Source: Massilia sp. YIM B02763 (GTDB lineage Bacteria; Pseudomonadota; Gammaproteobacteria; Burkholderiales; Burkholderiaceae_D). Taken from it: 64,000 bases of DNA. Positions within the stretch are counted from its first letter, which is position 1; the number at the start of each line of letters is the position of its first letter. A program made the position numbers and the translations under genes. Location of the stretch: positions 62,001 to 126,000 of the forward strand of contig NZ_JASNRD010000010.1 in assembly GCF_030412015.1 (NCBI RefSeq), read 5' to 3'. Below the pieces are notes generated by a model, which made no database searches, had not been told where the DNA came from, and worked only from the letters and a program-made list of their open reading frames with translations. Below are positions 44,026 through 53,589 of the stretch, piece after piece.

Positions 44026-44829
44026 TCAGGCGCCGACGAGCGGTGCGAGGCGCGGCATCGCCGCCAGCGCGGCGCGCATCGACGCCGCGCGCACCTCGTC
44101 CTCCGCAATGCCGCGCAGTTCGGCCAGCATGCGCCCGATCCGCGGGAGTTCCTCGGGGCTGTTGCGGCCCGGGTGGACCCATGCCGGCGCGATGTCCGGC
44201 GCATCCGTCTCGAGCACGATGGCGTCGAGCGGCAGCTCGGCCGCCAGGCGCCGGATCTGCAGCGCGCGCGTAAACGTCATGGCGCCGCCGAAGCCCAGGT
44301 GGAACCCCAGGTCGATGAAGTTCTGGGCCTGCTGGAAGCTGCCGTTGAACGCATGGGCGATGCCGCCCGCCGGACGGATCTGGCGCACGTGCTTCAGTAC
44401 CTGGTCCTGCGAACGGCGCACATGGGTCAGCACGGGCAGGTCGAAGTCGCGCGCGATGCGCAGCTGCTCGCGGAAGAAGCGCTCCTGCTTGGCGCGCATG
44501 ACCGGCTCGCACAGCATGGGGATGAAGTAATCCAGGCCGATCTCGCCGATGGCCACGAAGCGCGGGTCGGACAGCGATTGCTCCACACGCACGCGCAGGA
44601 AGGCCAGGTCCTCGTCGGTGGCGCGCGGCACGAAGATCGGGTGGATGCCCAGCGCATAGCTGGCGTTGGGCGCCCCCGCCGCCAGCGCGCGCACGCCGTC
44701 GAACGCGGCCGCCTCCACCGCCGGGATCACGATCATCCCGACGCCCAGCGCGCCCGCGCGCCGCGCGACGTCCAGCGATTCGGCGCCGAATTCGTGGGCG
44801 TCGAGGTGGCAGTGGGTGTCGATCCACAT
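44026..44829 (-). CDS. tatD: TatD-family metal-dependent hydrolase
   Basis: A 267-residue TIM-barrel hydrolase. The N-terminal metal motif is MWIDTHCHLDAHEFG. Further metal ligands are in FVAIGEIGLDYF (Glu), LPVLTHVRRSQDQ (His), GGIAHAFNGSF (His) and DAIVLETDAPDIAP (Asp). TatD enzymes act as 3'-5' DNases or D-amino-acid-tRNA-related hydrolases; the biological substrate is uncertain. The start at 44829 begins directly with the metal motif; an in-frame ATG at 44850 overlaps the lolD stop. It is probably co-transcribed with lolC-lolD. Confidence 0.92.
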   Translation of the reverse strand: MWIDTHCHLDAHEFGAESLDVARRAGALGVGMIVIPAVEAAAFDGVRALAAGAPNASYALGIHPIFVPRATDEDLAFLRVRVEQSLSDPRFVAIGEIGLDYFIPMLCEPVMRAKQERFFREQLRIARDFDLPVLTHVRRSQDQVLKHVRQIRPAGGIAHAFNGSFQQAQNFIDLGFHLGFGGAMTFTRALQIRRLAAELPLDAIVLETDAPDIAPAWVHPGRNSPEELPRIGRMLAELRGIAEDEVRAASMRAALAAMPRLAPLVGA

Positions 44830-44846
44830 GGCGTTCGTCCCGCGCG

Positions 44847-45560
44847 TCAAGCCCGTGCCGGATGCAGGCCCTGGTCGGTCAGGCGCAGCATGCGGTCGCA
44901 GCGGCGCGCCAGCTCGGGGTCGTGGGTGACGATGACGAAGGCGGTGCCGAGCGTCCTGGACAGCTCCAGCATCAGGTCGAAGATCGCCTGCGCCGTGCCG
45001 TGGTCCAGGTTGCCGGTGGGTTCGTCGGCCAGCACGCAGGCCGGTTCCGTCACCAGCGCCCGCGCCAGCGCCACGCGCTGGCGTTCGCCGCCCGACAATT
45101 CGCCCGGGCGGTGCACGGCACGCTTGGTCAGGCCCACGCGCGCGAGCATCGCCTCGGCGCGGCGCACCGCGTCCTCGCGCTCCACGCGGCGGATCAACAG
45201 GGGCATGGCGACGTTGTCGAGCGCCGAGAATTCCGGCAGCAGGTGGTGGAACTGGTAGACGAAGCCCAGCGAGGAGTTGCGCAATTCGCCGCGCCGGGTT
45301 TCCGACAGCGTGGCGAAATCCTCGCCCTGCAGCGCCACGGTGCCCGTGCTGGGCGTATCCAGGCCGCCGAGGATGTGCAGCAGCGTCGACTTGCCCGATC
45401 CGGACGCGCCGACGATCGCCACGCGCTCGCCGCGGGCGATCGAGAAGTCGATGTGGTCCAACACCTGGACGGCATAGTCGCCCTGGCGGAAGGTCTTGCC
45501 CACGCCGCGGGCGGAAAGGACCGGCGTGCCGGCAGTCGATTGGTTCATGGTCTCACTCAT
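44847..45560 (-). CDS. lolD: Lipoprotein-releasing ABC transporter ATPase LolD
   Basis: A 237-residue ABC ATPase. Walker A is [18 protein letters not shown], the signature is [15 protein letters not shown], Walker B is [14 protein letters not shown], and the switch His is in [10 protein letters not shown]. It energises release of outer-membrane lipoproteins from the inner membrane to LolA. The start at 45560 gives an 8-base overlap with the lolC stop (ATGAGTGA), so the two are translationally coupled. A second ATG at 45548 is possible. Confidence 0.95.
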   Translation of the reverse strand: MSETMNQSTAGTPVLSARGVGKTFRQGDYAVQVLDHIDFSIARGERVAIVGASGSGKSTLLHILGGLDTPSTGTVALQGEDFATLSETRRGELRNSSLGFVYQFHHLLPEFSALDNVAMPLLIRRVEREDAVRRAEAMLARVGLTKRAVHRPGELSGGERQRVALARALVTEPACVLADEPTGNLDHGTAQAIFDLMLELSRTLGTAFVIVTHDPELARRCDRMLRLTDQGLHPARA

Positions 45561-46818
45561 AACGCAGGGCCTGGGCCGGTTTGACACGGGATGCCGTAAA
45601 GCTCGGATAGATCGTCGCGACGAAGGCCAGCAGCACCGAGACGCCGCCGATCTTGATAACGTCGGGCCAGCGCATGTCCGACGGGATCTCGCTGATCAAA
45701 TAGATATCCTTGGACAGGAACTGGATGCCGAGCAGGTGTTCGATGAAGGGCACGATGACGTCGATGTTCAGCGCCACCAGCACGCCGAGCGCGACGCCCA
45801 CGACCGTGCCGATGATGCCGACCAGCGCCCCCTGCACCATGAAGATCTTCATGATGGACGGAGGGGATGCGCCGAGCGTGCGCAGGATCGCGATGTCGGC
45901 CTGCTTGTCCGTCACCGTCATCACCAGCGTCGACACCAGGTTGAACGCGGCCACGGCGATGATCAGCGTGAGGATGATGAACATCATGCGCTTTTCCGTC
46001 TGCACGGCGGCGAACCAGTTGGCGTTGAGCTTGGACCAGTCGCGCACCACGAGGTCGCCCGGCATCGATGCCTTCAGCTGCTGGGCCACCTGCGGCGCCT
46101 GGTGCATGTCGGCGATGCGCAGGCGCAGGCCGGACGGAGACTGCTGGCGCACCATGCGCTGGGCGTCCTCGATGTCGACGAAGGCCATGCTGGAATCGAA
46201 TTCGTAGTGGCCCGCCTCGAAGATGCCGGACACGGTGAACAGGCGCGAGCGCGGCACCAGGCCGGCCGGCGTCATCGTGCCCTGGGCCAGCAGCATGTTG
46301 ACCTTGTCGCCGATGCCCACGCCCAGCGAACGCGCCAGCGCATAGCCCAGCACGATGTTGAACCGGCCCGGCTGCAGGCTCTCGATGCTGCCCTGGCGAA
46401 TCTGCTTCGCGACACTCGACACTTCATGTTCCTTGGACGGCAGGATGCCGCGGATGACGGCCGGCTTCATCGTGTCGTCCTTCACCAGCAGGCCCTGGGT
46501 CTCGACGAACGGGGCGGCGCCGCGCACGGCCGGGTTGCGCCGCGCTTCCTGCTCGGCCTGCCGCCAGTCCGGCATGGCGCCGCTGGCGTCGAACACTTCG
46601 ATATGGGCGAGCACGGACAGCATGCGGTCCGTCACTTCCTTCTGGAAGCCGTTCATCACGGACAGCACCACGATCAGCGCCGCCACCCCGAGCGCGATGC
46701 CGGACACCGAGATCAGGGAAATGAAGGAAATGAAGCTGTTGCGGCTGCTGCGCTTGCCGGCCCGCGTGTAGCGCAGGCCGACCAGCCATTCGTACGGCAA
46801 TTTGTGGATGATGCTCAT
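45553..46818 (-). CDS. lolC: Lipoprotein-releasing ABC transporter permease LolC/E type
   Basis: A 421-residue permease with four membrane helices. TM1 is in [20 protein letters not shown], a large MacB-type periplasmic domain follows ([20 protein letters not shown] onwards), and three helices form the C-terminal FtsX-like domain ([40 protein letters not shown]). The family start is [20 protein letters not shown] at 46818; an in-frame ATG at 46884 adds an unlikely extension. Only one permease gene is linked to lolD. That fits the LolF-type arrangement with a homodimeric permease, though a second permease could be elsewhere in the genome. Confidence 0.93.
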   Translation of the reverse strand: MSIIHKLPYEWLVGLRYTRAGKRSSRNSFISFISLISVSGIALGVAALIVVLSVMNGFQKEVTDRMLSVLAHIEVFDASGAMPDWRQAEQEARRNPAVRGAAPFVETQGLLVKDDTMKPAVIRGILPSKEHEVSSVAKQIRQGSIESLQPGRFNIVLGYALARSLGVGIGDKVNMLLAQGTMTPAGLVPRSRLFTVSGIFEAGHYEFDSSMAFVDIEDAQRMVRQQSPSGLRLRIADMHQAPQVAQQLKASMPGDLVVRDWSKLNANWFAAVQTEKRMMFIILTLIIAVAAFNLVSTLVMTVTDKQADIAILRTLGASPPSIMKIFMVQGALVGIIGTVVGVALGVLVALNIDVIVPFIEHLLGIQFLSKDIYLISEIPSDMRWPDVIKIGGVSVLLAFVATIYPSFTASRVKPAQALRYE

Positions 46819-47014
46819 GGCCCATGTAAATCTTTCTGGACCCGCAGTGTGCCATACAAAGCTCATCCGTGTGGTAATTGTCACAATTGGTTTGAATTTT
46901 CAAGCGCTTGCGTGCGCTGCCGCACGATTGAATTCCGGTTGCATTGCCGTGACAAGTGGTTAAGGTGAGTCGATTGGCCACCACCGGCCATGCCCCCATT
47001 ACCAGGAGGAACAT
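46819..47014. promoter_or_regulatory. Divergent intergenic region, lolC and ferritin-like genes
   Basis: 196 bp, AT-rich at 46,860-46,910, with promoters expected in both directions. A short inverted repeat, AATTGTCACAATT-like (46,875-46,888), and an AAGCGCTTGCGTGCGC stretch are visible. The ribosome binding site of the plus gene (AGGAGG, about 47,002) is strong. No regulator site was assigned. Confidence 0.35.
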
Positions 47015-48253
47015 ATGGCATTCAGCCTGTTCGACTCGAAAGGTACGTCCATCGAGAACCAGCGCTATACCTGGCGCGACATGGTACGCAAACCGCTCAG
47101 CAAGCTCGACGACGATGCATTCACCCGCGTGCGCGTCATCATGATGAACGGCATCGAAATCGAGGCGCTGCGCTTCTCGCACATGGCGGCGCGCTTCAAC
47201 AAGGAACTGCGCCTGCCGCTCGCCCTCGTGCGCCGCTCCGAGCAGCACCAGGCGACGATGATCAACTGGCTGCTGTCGCCCGACCACTCGCCGCTCGAGA
47301 TCACCATCGCCTACGAGCAGGTCGCCATCGAGCTGACCGCCGCCGTGGCCCAGCGCGAGCCCGACCCGTACCTGGCCCAGACCTACCGCTACGGCCTGCT
47401 GGAGGACTTCGACCACATCTACCGCTACTCGGCGCTGCTCGACCGCCTCGAAGGCAAGGACCCCAACAACATCACGCAGAGCTATACGGACATCATCCCG
47501 GCGCGCCCGACCTGGGAGCACCACCGCCATCCGTCGGACGACCTGGTCGACCACTACGACCGCACCCAGGCCCACATGCTCAGCAAGCTGCACGCGCTGA
47601 CCATCACCTCCACCGAGGCCCAGACCCACAATTACTACATGAACGTGGGCCCCGTGTTCGCCGACCCGATCGCGCGCCAGCTGTACGCCGAGATCGCCTC
47701 GGTCGAGGAACAGCACGTGACGCAGTACGAATCGATGCTGGATCCGTCCGAGACCTGGCTCGAGCAGTGGGTACTGCACGAGGCCAACGAGTGCTACAAC
47801 TATTACAGCTGCGTCGAGTCCGAGACCAACCCGCGCATCAAGGCCATCTGGGAACGCTTCCTGGACTACGAACTGGGCCACTTCCACGTCGCCGCGGAAG
47901 CCTTCCAGAAGTACGAGGGCCGCGACGTGGCCGAGATCGTCACCGGCCCGTTCGAACGGCCCATCGAACTCAAGAGCCAGCGCGATTTCTACCGCGCCGT
48001 GCTCGTGAACGAGGTCGACCTGCGCCGCAACGGCACCCAGTTCGTGCCGAAGGAACAGGAAAGCCAGGACAGCCGCGACTACCGCGCCATGCTGCACGCC
48101 GAGGGCGAGGCGAGCCAGCCGATCTCGGCCGGCTACATCTGGGTGCCCGGCACCGAGCTGATGACGCGCGGCCCCGCCAGCGGCGCCACGATCCCGACCG
48201 GCACCACGGCTGCCGCCATGATGCGCGCCAATCCCGGCGCGCTGCCGCACTAA
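47015..48253 (+). CDS. Ferritin-like di-iron domain protein (unknown function)
   Basis: A 412-residue soluble, helical protein. Residue patterns of a ferritin/rubrerythrin-like four-helix bundle are visible: YEQVAIELTAAV with LLEDFDHIYRYSAL in one half, and EIASVEEQHVTQYESM with WERFLDYELGHFHVAAEAF in the other. These supply repeated E and ExxH metal ligands, so it may contain one bundle built from long helices or two in tandem. No signal peptide. The Ala/Gly/Thr-rich C-terminus is probably disordered. A second ferritin-like gene follows after 21 bp. Iron binding, oxidase or stress roles are inference; I do not recognise a characterised member. Confidence 0.65.
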   Translation: MAFSLFDSKGTSIENQRYTWRDMVRKPLSKLDDDAFTRVRVIMMNGIEIEALRFSHMAARFNKELRLPLALVRRSEQHQATMINWLLSPDHSPLEITIAYEQVAIELTAAVAQREPDPYLAQTYRYGLLEDFDHIYRYSALLDRLEGKDPNNITQSYTDIIPARPTWEHHRHPSDDLVDHYDRTQAHMLSKLHALTITSTEAQTHNYYMNVGPVFADPIARQLYAEIASVEEQHVTQYESMLDPSETWLEQWVLHEANECYNYYSCVESETNPRIKAIWERFLDYELGHFHVAAEAFQKYEGRDVAEIVTGPFERPIELKSQRDFYRAVLVNEVDLRRNGTQFVPKEQESQDSRDYRAMLHAEGEASQPISAGYIWVPGTELMTRGPASGATIPTGTTAAAMMRANPGALPH

Positions 48254-48274
48254 CGACAGGAATCGGAGGAAGAA

Positions 48275-49099
48275 ATGGCAGAACAGAAGGAACACGTGGG
48301 CATGAACAAGACGGGCGTGCAGATGGCGCCGCTGCAGACGAAGGCCATGCTCGACGACGACAACATCATCACCCGCGGCACGCCCGGCGACGAGACGGCG
48401 ATGGCCCAGCTGCGCCAGTCCTATATCGCCGAGGAAGACGGGCTCGGCTCCATTCCCGTGCCGGCCACGATGAAGGGCATGGTCAGCATGGGCGTGCACA
48501 TGCTCAAGGGCGACAGCCCGCAGATCCTGCTCGACAAGATGGCCGAGCGCCTGGCGATGGAGCGCACGGCCACGCGCCTGTACGACGCGCTGCTGACCAA
48601 GCTCGACGCGCTGGGCGAAGGCACGCTGTCGATCACGCGCGAACAGGTGGCCAGCATCCGCGGGGACGAGGCGCGCCACGCGCTGCTGATGCGCGACGCG
48701 ATCGCGACGATGGGCGGCGACCCGACGGCGCAGACCCCGAGCGCCGACCTGGTCGGCGTGGAGGCGATGGGCCTGGTGCAGGTGCTCAGCGATCCGCGCA
48801 CCAGCCTGGCGCAGTCGCTGCATGCGATCCTGACGGCCGAGCTGAGCGACGGCGTGGGCTGGGAAACCCTGATCGCCCTCGCCTCGGAAAGCGGGCAGGA
48901 CGAGATGGTCGAGGGCTTCAGCGACGCGCTGCTGCAGGAGCGCAAGCACCAGGCCATGATCCAGACCTGGTACGAGGAAGCCGTGGGCCTGGACAGCACC
49001 GCGTCCCAGGCCGCGGCGGCCAGCACCGGCCAGGCCAGCACGGCCAATACCGGCACCGCGATGCCGGACGCGGGGTCGGCACCGGGCAAGCATTCCTGA
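48275..49099 (+). CDS. Ferritin-like domain protein (unknown function)
   Basis: A 274-residue protein whose middle (about 75-240) looks like a ferritin-like bundle. Candidate ligand motifs are AERLAMERTATRLYDAL, IRGDEARHALLMRDAI, ILTAELSDGVGWETLIALA and LLQERKHQAMIQTW, i.e. two Glu-ExxH-type pairs. N- and C-terminal tails are low complexity (SQAAAASTGQASTANTGTAM). It is 21 bp after the preceding ferritin-like gene with its own AGGAGG-like site, so the two form an operon. They share the domain type but little obvious sequence, so are probably distinct subunits or enzymes. Confidence 0.65.
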   Translation: MAEQKEHVGMNKTGVQMAPLQTKAMLDDDNIITRGTPGDETAMAQLRQSYIAEEDGLGSIPVPATMKGMVSMGVHMLKGDSPQILLDKMAERLAMERTATRLYDALLTKLDALGEGTLSITREQVASIRGDEARHALLMRDAIATMGGDPTAQTPSADLVGVEAMGLVQVLSDPRTSLAQSLHAILTAELSDGVGWETLIALASESGQDEMVEGFSDALLQERKHQAMIQTWYEEAVGLDSTASQAAAASTGQASTANTGTAMPDAGSAPGKHS

Positions 49100-49191
49100 C
49101 GCCGTCCGGGCCGGATGTCCGGCCCGGCAAGCCGCCGGTGTCCGCGCGAGCGCATTTCTCGCGGACACCCTATTTGGCCTACAATACGGGT

Positions 49192-50259
49192 ATGGCCCAA
49201 CTTACGCTCGTCCTGCCGTTCGCCCTCCCCGCCCCCGAATTCGCGCCCGAACTGGTCCGCGCCCTGCAAGCGCCGGCCCTGGCCGCGCTCTTGTCGAAAT
49301 CATCATCTTCGCGCCGTCTGCCGCTGCCCGCCGCCGCCCGCGCCCTGCCGCACGAATTGTGGATCGCCGACGCGCTGGGGCTGTCGCACGGCGACCAGGG
49401 ACTGGTGCCGGGCGTCGCGGCGGGCGCGATGCGCGGCTTCGGCCTCGATCCTGGCGACGGACGCTGGTTCGTCGTCAACCCCACGCACATCCAGATCGCC
49501 CGTACCCATTTGCTGATGGGCGACACGCGCCAGCTCGACCTGCGCGAGGACGAGGGCCGCGCCCTGTTCGACAGCGCCCGCTCCTGCTTCGAGGAAGCCG
49601 GCCATGCGCTCGAATACGGCGCCGCCGACACCTGGTTCATGCGCGCCGACGCCTGGGACGAGATCAGCACCTCGAGCCCGGATGCGGCCGTGGGCATGAA
49701 CCTGACCGACTGGATGCCGTCCGGCCCGCCGGCGCGCGCGTTCCGCAAGCTGCAGAACGAGGTGCAGGTGACCTGGTACACGCACCCCGTGAATGCCGAG
49801 CGCGAGGCACGCGGCCAGTCCGCCATCAATTCCTTCTGGCCGTGGGGCGAAGCGAGCATGGCCACCGAACACGCGAACATGCTGGTCGCGAACGCCGGCC
49901 TGCGCAGCTTCCATCCGCCGCGGCTTGCCGCATGGTCGGTGCCCGGCTGGCTGGGCGCGCTGGCCCAGGAGCGTCCCGCAAGGCCGGCCGACGTGCTCGG
50001 CAAGCTGGACGGGTCGCTGCTGCTCGTGTGCGGCAACGTGGCGGCGCCGGCCATCGCCGCCGACTGGGGCGGCTGGCTGGAGCAGATGCAGCTGCTCGAA
50101 ACCGAACTGTTCGCGCCCGTGCTGGAACGTGTCCGCGCCGGCGCCGTCAAGGACCTGCGCCTGGTGCTGAGCCACCGCGACGGCCACCTGGAAACCACGA
50201 CGACCCCGATGGCCCAGCGCAAGTTCTGGCGCCGTCCGACCCTGGAATCACTGATGTGA
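49192..50259 (+). CDS. Conserved protein coupled to recJ (COG4255-like, function uncertain)
   Basis: A 355-residue soluble protein. Recognisable stretches are GDGRWFVVNPTHIQIARTHL, DAAVGMNLTDWMPSGPPARA, QSAINSFWPWGEASM and KDLRLVLSHRDGHLETT. Relatives occur just before recJ in Burkholderiales and have been labelled RpfE-like or phosphoglycerate-mutase-like (alkaline phosphatase superfamily). I see no complete metal site that would prove an enzyme. The ATG at 49192 starts at the conserved N-terminus. The stop overlaps the GTG start of recJ by 4 bases, so the two are translated together. Confidence 0.7.
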   Translation: MAQLTLVLPFALPAPEFAPELVRALQAPALAALLSKSSSSRRLPLPAAARALPHELWIADALGLSHGDQGLVPGVAAGAMRGFGLDPGDGRWFVVNPTHIQIARTHLLMGDTRQLDLREDEGRALFDSARSCFEEAGHALEYGAADTWFMRADAWDEISTSSPDAAVGMNLTDWMPSGPPARAFRKLQNEVQVTWYTHPVNAEREARGQSAINSFWPWGEASMATEHANMLVANAGLRSFHPPRLAAWSVPGWLGALAQERPARPADVLGKLDGSLLLVCGNVAAPAIAADWGGWLEQMQLLETELFAPVLERVRAGAVKDLRLVLSHRDGHLETTTTPMAQRKFWRRPTLESLM

Positions 50260-51953
50260 AGACCCGTATCTCGATCCGCCCCTGCCCCGTGCGCAGCAGC
50301 GAAATGCTGCGCCAGGGCGGGATCCACCCCGTGCTGGCGCGCGTGTACGCCGCGCGCGGCCTGAGCGACGCGCGCGAGCTGGCCAGCGAACTGCAGGCCC
50401 TGCTGCCGCCCGCCCAGCTGCGCTGCATCGACGCCGCCGCCGCCTACCTGGCCGACGCCATTGGCGCCGGCAAGAAGATGACCATCGTCGCCGACTACGA
50501 CTGCGACGGCGCCACCGCCTGCGCCGTGGCCCTGCGCGGCCTGCGCGCGATGGGCGCGACGGTCGACTACATCGTCCCCAACCGCTTCGAGTACGGCTAC
50601 GGCCTCACGCCGGAGATCGTCGAACTGACGGCGCGCGAGAAGCACCCCGACATCATCATCACCGTCGACAACGGCATCGCCAGCATCGACGGCGTGGAGG
50701 CGGCCAAGCGGCGCGGCATCGACGTCGTCGTCACCGACCACCACCTGCCCGGCGACACGCTGCCGGACGCGCGCGTGATCGTCAACCCGAACCAGCCGGA
50801 GTGCGGCTTCCCCAGCAAGCACCTGGCCGGCGTCGGCGTCGTGTTCTACGTGCTGCTGGCGCTGCGCGCGGAGCTGCGCCGGCGCGGCGTGTTCGACGCC
50901 CAGACCCAGCCCAAGCTCGACAACCTGCTCGACCTGGTGGCACTGGGCACCGTGGCCGACGTGGTCAAGCTCGACACCAACAACCGCATCCTCGTGGCGC
51001 AGGGCCTGAAGCGCATGCGCGCCGGCCGCATGCACGCGGGCGTGGCGGCGCTGTTCCGCGTGGCTGGACGCGAGGCGCGCACCGCCTCGCCGTTCGACCT
51101 GGGCTTCGCGCTGGGCCCGCGCCTGAACGCCGCCGGACGGCTGGAAGACATGTCGCTCGGGATCGAGTGCCTGACGACGGACGACGAGGGCCGCGCCTGG
51201 GCCATCGCCCAGGAACTCAACGACATCAACCTGAAGCGCCGCGAGATCGAGGCCGACATGCAGGGAACGGCCCTCTTGCACCTGGACGAGTTCAATCCGG
51301 CCGACGCCAGCACCATCGCCGTGTTCGACGACGGCTGGCACCAGGGCGTGATCGGCATCGTCGCCTCGCGCCTGAAGGAAAAGTTCTACCGCCCGACGAT
51401 CACCTTCGCGCCCGCGGGCGACGGCTGGATCAAGGGTTCCGGGCGCTCGATCCCGGGCTTCCACCTGCGCGACGCGCTCGACCTCGTGTCCAAGCGCGTG
51501 CCCGGCCTGATCGACAAGTTCGGCGGCCACGCGATGGCGGCTGGCCTCACCATTCGCGCCGAGCACTTCGACACGTTCACCCAGGCCTTCGAGGCCGTGG
51601 GCCGCGCCTGGCTGACGGAGGCGCAGCTGGAACGCGTGGTGGAGACGGACGGCCCGCTGGAAGACGATTTCTACTCGACCCAGTTCATCGAGCTGCTCGA
51701 CGGCCAGGTCTGGGGCCAGGGCTTCGCCCCGCCCGTGTTCTGCGACGAGTTCCGCGTGGTGAGTCAGCGCATCCTGAAGGACAAGCACCTGAAATTGCTG
51801 CTGGAACGGAACGGCCGCCGCTACGACGCCATCTGGTTCGGCCACACGGACGCGCTGGGCGACCAGGCCAGGGTGGCGTTCCGGCTCGATACGAACGAGT
51901 ACAACGGCGTGACCAAGGTGCAGCTGCTGGTGGAGCACGCGGAGCCGGCGTAA
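50256..51953 (+). CDS. recJ: Single-stranded-DNA-specific exonuclease RecJ
   Basis: A 565-residue DHH-family 5'-3' ssDNA exonuclease used in recombination and mismatch repair. Metal and catalytic motifs are intact: VADYDCDGATA (residues 79-89), ITVDNGIAS, DVVVTDHHLPGD (DHH about 161-163), LVALGTVADVV and the DHHA1 motif GKGSGRS-like region KGSGRSIPGFHLRDAL with DKFGGHAMAAGLTI. The start is GTG 50256, overlapping the previous stop; an open frame runs upstream through that gene but has no start signal. A 29-bp inverted repeat follows the gene. Confidence 0.95.
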   Translation: MKTRISIRPCPVRSSEMLRQGGIHPVLARVYAARGLSDARELASELQALLPPAQLRCIDAAAAYLADAIGAGKKMTIVADYDCDGATACAVALRGLRAMGATVDYIVPNRFEYGYGLTPEIVELTAREKHPDIIITVDNGIASIDGVEAAKRRGIDVVVTDHHLPGDTLPDARVIVNPNQPECGFPSKHLAGVGVVFYVLLALRAELRRRGVFDAQTQPKLDNLLDLVALGTVADVVKLDTNNRILVAQGLKRMRAGRMHAGVAALFRVAGREARTASPFDLGFALGPRLNAAGRLEDMSLGIECLTTDDEGRAWAIAQELNDINLKRREIEADMQGTALLHLDEFNPADASTIAVFDDGWHQGVIGIVASRLKEKFYRPTITFAPAGDGWIKGSGRSIPGFHLRDALDLVSKRVPGLIDKFGGHAMAAGLTIRAEHFDTFTQAFEAVGRAWLTEAQLERVVETDGPLEDDFYSTQFIELLDGQVWGQGFAPPVFCDEFRVVSQRILKDKHLKLLLERNGRRYDAIWFGHTDALGDQARVAFRLDTNEYNGVTKVQLLVEHAEPA

Positions 51954-51977
51954 GTTGAAGTACCGCTGCATCACACG

Positions 51978-52060
51978 CCGTCATTCCCGCGCAGGCGGGA
52001 ATCCATGCTGAGCATCGTCGTTCACTTCAGTATGGATTCCCGCCTGCGCGGGAATGACGG
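51978..52060. repeat. 29-bp perfect inverted repeat, dRS3-like, between convergent genes
   Basis: Arms 51978-52006 and 52032-52060 are exact reverse complements around a 25-base loop. Each arm itself contains ATTCCCGC..GCGGGAAT, the core of the short mobile repeats found in many Neisseria and other betaproteobacteria. It lies between recJ and the convergent transporter gene and could form a terminator-like hairpin or an mRNA-stabilising stem. Confidence 0.85.
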
Positions 52061-52079
52061 TTTTACATGGGCGTATCCT

Positions 52080-53372
52080 TCAGGCTGCAGTGGCCTCCAC
52101 GCGTGATCCCCGCCACGGCCGATACAGCGCCAGCGCCGCGATCAACCCGCACGCCGCCGCCGCCGCCATCCAGTACCCCGGCGCCGCCTTGTCCCCCGTC
52201 GCCTGGATCAGCCAGGTCGAGATCACGGGCGTGAATCCGCCGAAGACGGCCGTCGCCAGGCTGTAGGCCAGCGAGAAGCCCACCGTGCGCACGTGCGCCG
52301 GCATGATTTCCGTGAGGGCGACGACGGTCGCGCCGTTGTAGCTGGCGTACATGAAGGACAGCCACAGTTCCGCTTCCAGCATGTGGGCGAAGGTGGTGTC
52401 GTTCACGAGCCAGGACAGCACCGGGTGCGCCGTCAGGATCGGCAGCACGGTGAAGGTGACCAGCAGCGGCCAGCGGCCGATGCGGTCCGACAGCGCGCCC
52501 ATCACGGGCAGCCAGATGAAGTTCGACAGGCCGATGCAGAAGGTGGCCAGCAGGCTGTCGGCGGCGGACAGTTTCAGCACGCTCTTGCCGAAGGTCGGCG
52601 CGTACACGGTGATCAGGTAGAACGAGACGGTCGTCATCACCACCAGCATCATCCCCAGCACGACGAGGCGCCAGTTGGCGGCGATGGAATGCAGGATCTC
52701 GCGGAATGCCGGGCGGTGCTTGCGCGCCTTGAATTCCTCCGTCTCCTGCAGGTGGCGGCGGATCACGAACACGATCGGGATGATCATGCAGCCGATGAAG
52801 AAGGGAATGCGCCAGCCCCACTCGCCCACTTCGGCCGGCGAGAGCGCGCGGTTGAGCGCGAAGCCCAGCGCCGCCGCCGCCATGATCGCGGCCTGCTGGC
52901 TGGCCGACTGCCAGCTCACGTAGAAGCCCTTGCGGCCCGGCGGCGCCATCTCGGCCAGGTACACGGACACGCCGCCCAGTTCGACGCCGGCCGAGAAGCC
53001 CTGCAGCAGGCGCCCGAGCACGACGAGGATGGGCGCGAAGATGCCGATGGTCGCATAGCCGGGGACGAAGGCGATCAGGATGGTGCCGCAGGACATGATG
53101 AGCAGCGTCAGGATCAGGCCCTTGCGGCGGCCGATGCGGTCGATCACCCCGCCCAGCACGACGGCGCCCAGGGGACGCATCAGGAAGCCGGCGCCGAACG
53201 CCACGAAGGTCGCCATTAGCGACACGTACTCGTTCCCCGAGGGGAAGAAGGTGCTGGCGATATAGGTCGCGTAGAAGCCGTACAGGAAGAAGTCGAACAT
53301 TTCGAGGAAGTTGCCGCTGGTGACGCGAATGACGGTCGCGAGCGGCGATGGCGCCTGGTGGGCCTGGGTCAT
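52080..53372 (-). CDS. MFS carboxylate:H+ symporter (MHS family, CitA/TcuC-like)
   Basis: A 430-residue, 12-helix major facilitator of the metabolite:H+ symporter group. Typical motifs are [20 protein letters not shown] in TM1, [20 protein letters not shown] (loop 2-3 signature with D-R-x-G-R-R), [20 protein letters not shown] in TM4 and the central loop [15 protein letters not shown]. Members carry citrate, tricarballylate or related carboxylates; the exact substrate is not fixed. The terminal ~15 residues are variable. The divergent toxin-antitoxin genes begin 217 bp upstream. Confidence 0.9.
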   Translation of the reverse strand: MTQAHQAPSPLATVIRVTSGNFLEMFDFFLYGFYATYIASTFFPSGNEYVSLMATFVAFGAGFLMRPLGAVVLGGVIDRIGRRKGLILTLLIMSCGTILIAFVPGYATIGIFAPILVVLGRLLQGFSAGVELGGVSVYLAEMAPPGRKGFYVSWQSASQQAAIMAAAALGFALNRALSPAEVGEWGWRIPFFIGCMIIPIVFVIRRHLQETEEFKARKHRPAFREILHSIAANWRLVVLGMMLVVMTTVSFYLITVYAPTFGKSVLKLSAADSLLATFCIGLSNFIWLPVMGALSDRIGRWPLLVTFTVLPILTAHPVLSWLVNDTTFAHMLEAELWLSFMYASYNGATVVALTEIMPAHVRTVGFSLAYSLATAVFGGFTPVISTWLIQATGDKAAPGYWMAAAAACGLIAALALYRPWRGSRVEATAA

Positions 53373-53589
53373 GGAACACTCCTGTTCTTGTTGCGTCGTG
53401 ACGTCGCTGGGAAGTATTTACCGGCGCGTATTGATCGTGTCACGGCATCTCATGTGCTGTGATTGCTTGTTCGATTGTATAGAACCGCGGCGGGCGCTGC
53501 AGGACGCGGGATATTCGCGCCCGCGCACCATGGGCCGCTTGCACTTTATCCGGAACCGGAGTATAAAAAGACCAGAACTGGAGGAATCC

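Noticed and set aside
41109-44273. 1054-codon open frame antisense to vgrG
   Set aside because: Same shadow effect. The protein is low-complexity Ala/Arg/His/Gln and runs through two opposite-strand genes.
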